This document shows, piece by piece, positions 60,695-64,000 of a stretch of DNA of 64,000 nt (position 1 is the first letter of the stretch; each line of letters begins with the position of its first letter). The notes under the pieces are model-generated. The model made no database searches. It saw nothing but the letters and a program-made list of their open reading frames with translations, and was not told the DNA's origin. The stretch is from contig NZ_RCIO01000001.1 in NCBI RefSeq assembly GCF_004000235.1, positions 372,001 to 436,000 on the forward strand, given 5' to 3'. Both the position numbers and the translations under genes were made by a program. Source of the DNA: Mesorhizobium sp. Z1-4. Lineage in GTDB: Bacteria; Pseudomonadota; Alphaproteobacteria; Rhizobiales; Rhizobiaceae.

Positions 60695-61900
60695 ATGTTT
60701 GCACGACGGGGATTGTTTTTGTCGGTTCTGGCCATTGCGGCCATTGCCTTTTATTCGGTGTCCAACGGGGCTGAGGTGGCATCGCCACCGATCTCGGAAA
60801 ATCTGTTTGCACTTGCGGCGTTTGCGGCCTCGCTTGTCGCGCTGGCGGCAATCGGCATCGCACTCTTCGCGATGAACCGCGTCGCCGCGCTGCGCGGTGA
60901 ACTTCGCCGGTTCTCGCGCTCGGTCGAAACGACGCTTGATGAGATCGCCTCGCGCAGCACGCGCGATTCCGCGTCGATCGGCGAACTCAACCGGATGGTC
61001 GCCGACGAAATCCGTAGCATGTCGGCAAAAGCGCAGGCTGGCGACAACTCCCGACCGGCCGCCGCGGCAGAGACACGCAGGCCCCGGCCGGCACCGGTCG
61101 TGACACGTGGCGACCTGGCGCAAGATACGGGTTCCGACTTCAACGCTGCGATGGCTGATGCGCTGAAAATCGACGAACTGGTGGTCAGCCTGCAGCCCAT
61201 CATTTCCGTATCCAGAAGCGTTGCGGCAGGGTTCGAAGCGCATGCGCATGTCGGAGACATGGAGGGCGGCCCCGCCCGGGACATTCGCCGCCTCACGAGT
61301 CCCGTTTCGGGACTCGACCAGGCGGGATTCGAGCAGCGCCTGCTCAAACACGCGATCGAGGCCGGGCGCCGTCAGCTCGGTTCCGAAAGCGAAAAGATGC
61401 CCTTCCATGTCGCGATATCGGGTGCCCTGCTCGGCAATGATGACGAGATGCAAAATCTCGCCCAACTGACCTCGCAGCACCGCTCGCTGGCCAAGTCGGT
61501 GGTGCTCTCTCTCGACGCGGACACGTTTGGCATGCGCGGGAAAGTGCGGGAAAACCTCGACAGTCTGACGATGGAGGGCTTCCGAATCGCGCTGGAGGAT
61601 TGGGCAGGCAACGAAGACGAAGCAAAGGCCGCTGCCGCACGCGGCGTAAGGTACGCCAAGGTACCGGCCGGCCGCCTTTTCGACCGCAAGGGACGGCGGT
61701 CCGCCGAACCGGCGGGGGCCGATCTGATCGCCGCGCTTCAGGCGGCCGATATCGAAATCATTGCAACCGGCGTCGAGCGCGATGAAGACGCCGTCGGCCT
61801 TATCGACCTGGGCATCGACCTCATGGAGGGTGAGCGCTTCTCGGGCCCGAAGGTGCTCAAGGCGCCCGCGAAGCGCCGCACGGCGCTCGCCGCAACGTAA
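60695..61900 (+). CDS. Membrane-anchored protein with degenerate EAL domain
   Basis: A 401-residue protein. Two N-terminal hydrophobic segments (about 6-22, LFLSVLAIAAIAFY, and about 38-60, FALAAFAASLVALAAIGIALFAM), a coiled-coil-like linker (about 66-112) and an EAL-like domain (about 155-385). The EAL triplet reads E181-A-H183; the metal and base positions are replaced: FHVAISGALL lacks the Asn, VVLSLDAD lacks the Glu, and EDWAGNEDE replaces DDFG. A c-di-GMP phosphodiesterase reaction is therefore unlikely; a binding or scaffold role is plausible. The start ATG 60695 is chosen for the membrane segment; the open frame reaches 60608. Confidence 0.82.
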   Translation: MFARRGLFLSVLAIAAIAFYSVSNGAEVASPPISENLFALAAFAASLVALAAIGIALFAMNRVAALRGELRRFSRSVETTLDEIASRSTRDSASIGELNRMVADEIRSMSAKAQAGDNSRPAAAAETRRPRPAPVVTRGDLAQDTGSDFNAAMADALKIDELVVSLQPIISVSRSVAAGFEAHAHVGDMEGGPARDIRRLTSPVSGLDQAGFEQRLLKHAIEAGRRQLGSESEKMPFHVAISGALLGNDDEMQNLAQLTSQHRSLAKSVVLSLDADTFGMRGKVRENLDSLTMEGFRIALEDWAGNEDEAKAAAARGVRYAKVPAGRLFDRKGRRSAEPAGADLIAALQAADIEIIATGVERDEDAVGLIDLGIDLMEGERFSGPKVLKAPAKRRTALAAT

Positions 61901-62008
61901 ACAAACGGTGAAAGCCCCCGCCGCGAATAGAATTATTCGAAAACTCCGCTTTAAGGGGTTTGTGCGCATTATCCCGCCGAAATTGAGCCATGGTGGGGTA
62001 ACCGAGCA

Positions 62009-63910
62009 ATGTTGCGTCGTTTTCTTTCCGACACCCGCGGCAACTATCTGCTGATGACCGCGGCGGCAATCGTGCCGATCCTGGGCGGCATGGCTATTGC
62101 CGTCGATTACACGGAAATGTCGCGTCAGCGGCAGCTCACGCTGAACGCGCTCGATGCCGCCGGCATCGCGACAGCGCGACGTGTGGTCGACGGTGCTACG
62201 GACGCTGAACTGGTCGCCTATGCTCAGGATTTCTTCAGCGCCAACCTAGGTGATGATGCCAAAGCAACGCTGACTGTCGTCTTGCCGAAAAACAACGCCG
62301 GCGGCGGCACACTCAAGCTCACCGCCGATCTGAGATACAATCCTTACTTCCTGCCGGCGTTCGCAGCGCTGATCGGCGACGACAGCGCGACAAGCGAAAT
62401 CCATTTCGATGCCGTATCCGAGATCCGGCTGAAGAACACTCTCGAAGTCGCGCTCGTGCTCGATAATTCCGGTTCGATGGACTATCTGGGCTCGGGCTCC
62501 GGCCAGAAGCGCATGTCCCTTCTCAAAAACGCTTCGAAGAACCTCGTCGACAAGCTGGCCGGCCAGGCCGGTCAGATGAAGCAGGTCGCGAAGCCGGTTC
62601 AGTTCGGACTCGTACCCTTTGCCTCATCGGTCAATGTCGGCCCGCAATACGATGAAGCGTCGTGGATGGATACAACCGGGATATCCCCCATTCACCACGA
62701 AAACTTCGCTTGGGGCTCGTTTCCTGAATCCAACAGGAAAATCCAGTTGTCCGGCGGCGTCTACGTCAAGAAGGGCAGCGACTGGGAGGACGAGGAAGGC
62801 GAGGTCGTCACCCGCTTCACCATGTTCGAAGACATGGAGCGCATCACCGGCGAGAAGTATGTCACCACGACCGAAAAGGTGTGCAAGAAGTGGAACAAAA
62901 AGAAGACCAAGTGCAAGAAGTGGCAATGGGAGACCTCGGGAAACTTGGTATATACCTACGGGCCCTATGCCAGCTGGCAGGGCTGCGTCGAAGCGCGCCC
63001 TGCGCCCTACAACCGCACGGATACACCGCCGTCGAGCGGCAACCCGGCAACCCTCTATGTCCCGATGTTTGCGCCCGACGAAACCGACCAGCGCGATGGA
63101 TACAACCGGAGGGCCTATTCCAATTACTGGGACGACATGACCGGCAGTTCCAGTGACTACACGCGCATGAGGTATACGCCGAAATATTTCGAGCCGGCGC
63201 CGTTGGGCAAGTCCGCCGCCGGCAAAGGCGAAGGGCCCAATGCCAGCTGCACGACAAACCCGATCACCGCACTCACTGATGTGTCCACATCGGCGGGACT
63301 GAACTCGATCAAAGACGCCATCGACGACATGGACGCCAATGGCGGCACCAATGTCCCCGAGGGCATCGCATGGGGCTGGCGGGTGGTCTCGGGCGGCTTG
63401 CCCTTCAACGAAGGGCGCCCGGACAGCGAAAGGGGCAACGACAAGGTGGTCATCGTTCTCACCGATGGCGAGAACACCTACTACACGCCCGAATCGCTCG
63501 GCTATAACGACCTCGCCAACAGCGAGTCCATCTACTCGGCCTATGGATATGCCGGCAGAAACCAGCCCGGCGAATCCAAATCGCGTCTGTTCATGGACAC
63601 CTCCGTGAGTTCGACAAACTACTCGAACGACAATTATTCGGCGGCGCTGAACCAGCACATGCTGGGCATCTGCAGCAATGCCAAGAGCGCCGGCGTGATC
63701 GTCATGACGGTGGCCCTCGATCTTTCGACATCGAACTCCGGCCAAGCGGCGCAGATCGCAGCGCTCAGGGAATGTTCCTCGGATTCGCGCTTCCGCAAGA
63801 ATGCGTCGAACCAGCCCGCAAAGCTGTTCTGGAACGCCAAGGGCGGCAACCTGTCGGATGTCTTCGACGAAATCGCTGACGAATTGTCCAACCTGCGCAT
63901 CGTCGGCTGA
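62009..63910 (+). CDS. TadG-like pilus-assembly protein with von Willebrand A domain
   Basis: A 633-residue secreted/anchored protein. N-terminal Tad-type membrane segment (DTRGNYLLMTAAAIVPILGG at 8-27, then AIAVDYTEM) and a vWA domain with MIDAS motif D152-N-S-G-S156 (LVLDNSGSMDYLG) and later TNVPEGIAWGWR and VIVLTDGENTYY. A Lys/Cys insert, C292-KKW and C302-KKW, sits inside. Length and domains match Rhizobiales TadG-like proteins associated with Flp pili, but no other tad gene is in view. Followed by a hairpin terminator. Confidence 0.9.
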   Translation: MLRRFLSDTRGNYLLMTAAAIVPILGGMAIAVDYTEMSRQRQLTLNALDAAGIATARRVVDGATDAELVAYAQDFFSANLGDDAKATLTVVLPKNNAGGGTLKLTADLRYNPYFLPAFAALIGDDSATSEIHFDAVSEIRLKNTLEVALVLDNSGSMDYLGSGSGQKRMSLLKNASKNLVDKLAGQAGQMKQVAKPVQFGLVPFASSVNVGPQYDEASWMDTTGISPIHHENFAWGSFPESNRKIQLSGGVYVKKGSDWEDEEGEVVTRFTMFEDMERITGEKYVTTTEKVCKKWNKKKTKCKKWQWETSGNLVYTYGPYASWQGCVEARPAPYNRTDTPPSSGNPATLYVPMFAPDETDQRDGYNRRAYSNYWDDMTGSSSDYTRMRYTPKYFEPAPLGKSAAGKGEGPNASCTTNPITALTDVSTSAGLNSIKDAIDDMDANGGTNVPEGIAWGWRVVSGGLPFNEGRPDSERGNDKVVIVLTDGENTYYTPESLGYNDLANSESIYSAYGYAGRNQPGESKSRLFMDTSVSSTNYSNDNYSAALNQHMLGICSNAKSAGVIVMTVALDLSTSNSGQAAQIAALRECSSDSRFRKNASNQPAKLFWNAKGGNLSDVFDEIADELSNLRIVG

Positions 63911-63924
63911 TCTGAAACCAGCAA

Positions 63925-63961
63925 CGAAAACGGTCTCGCTATCCAGGCGGGGCCGTTTTCG
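63925..63961 (+). terminator. Hairpin terminator after the TadG-like gene
   Basis: CGAAAACGG (63925-63933) pairs perfectly with CCGTTTTCG (63953-63961) around a 19-base interior that can pair further, 14 bases after the stop. The T run lies in the 3' arm, as in many proteobacterial terminators. Confidence 0.75.
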
Positions 63962-64000
63962 CTGACGCGTCGATTTCTTGGTAAACCGGCGCCTAACAGC

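Noticed and set aside
1-64000. Mobile elements, prophage or CRISPR
   Set aside because: No transposase, integrase, repeat-spacer pattern or composition break was seen; gene order is typical chromosomal.

Overview
The window reads as the chromosome of an alphaproteobacterium of the order Hyphomicrobiales (Rhizobiales), probably close to the Phyllobacteriaceae. This is inferred from high GC, family-level similarity of the proteins, and conserved neighbourhoods: mutL - DUF2093 - lpxK - waaA - DUF4170 - cysQ - pmbA, the M16/M16 - rsmD - rluB - tadA block, and ribF - ileS. I see no insertion sequence, integrase, phage gene, CRISPR array, rRNA or tRNA. Genes are closely packed. The only gap above 300 bases (4204-4588) holds a two-hairpin dispersed-type repeat.

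Layout. 1-5,032: a truncated ABC transporter ATPase gene, a divergent TetR regulator, a MaoC-like hydratase, methylmalonyl-CoA mutase and a small unknown gene. 5,057-10,021: a BNR beta-propeller plus a ubiquitin-like MoaD-type protein opposite a MarR regulator, then modABC-modE (molybdate uptake) read leftwards from a near-perfect ModE box. 10,078-18,279: an alpha/beta hydrolase followed by a pimFABCD-type operon for beta-oxidation of dicarboxylic or fatty acids. 18,293-22,709: a BigR-type sulfide/persulfide module (regulator, two YeeE/YedE-type membrane proteins, persulfide dioxygenase, rhodanese-like DUF442 protein, SulP permease). 22,678-25,735: a TRAP transporter. 25,837-33,584: aromatic amino acid catabolism (Lrp regulator, HppD, an uncharacterised FAD-monooxygenase / DUF2783 / membrane protein / MBL set, fumarylacetoacetate-type hydrolase, HmgA, MarR). 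33,595-37,728: HPP membrane protein, Kbl, a 2-oxoglutarate oxygenase and glutaryl-CoA dehydrogenase.

37,899-60,519 is mostly housekeeping: MutL, lipid A/Kdo genes, CysQ, PmbA, a MATE exporter, a patatin-like protein, an M16 peptidase pair, RsmD, RluB, TadA, a lipoprotein, IleS, two SDRs, RibF and a HAD phosphatase. 60,695-63,910 holds a membrane-anchored degenerate EAL protein and a TadG-like von Willebrand A protein.

Functionally the left half is catabolic. Aromatic amino acids pass through HppD and HmgA; dicarboxylates or fatty acids pass through the Pim proteins and GcdH; propionyl-CoA residues would leave through methylmalonyl-CoA mutase; the molybdate and sulfide modules are self-contained. 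The most unusual items are: an LpxK homologue that has lost three signature motifs while its neighbours look intact; a homogentisate cluster with no visible maleylacetoacetate isomerase but with an MBL-fold protein lacking half of its metal-binding motif; the beta-propeller/ubiquitin-like pair; a 15-codon leader peptide translationally overlapping a MATE exporter; and several clear palindromic operators that match the neighbouring regulators.
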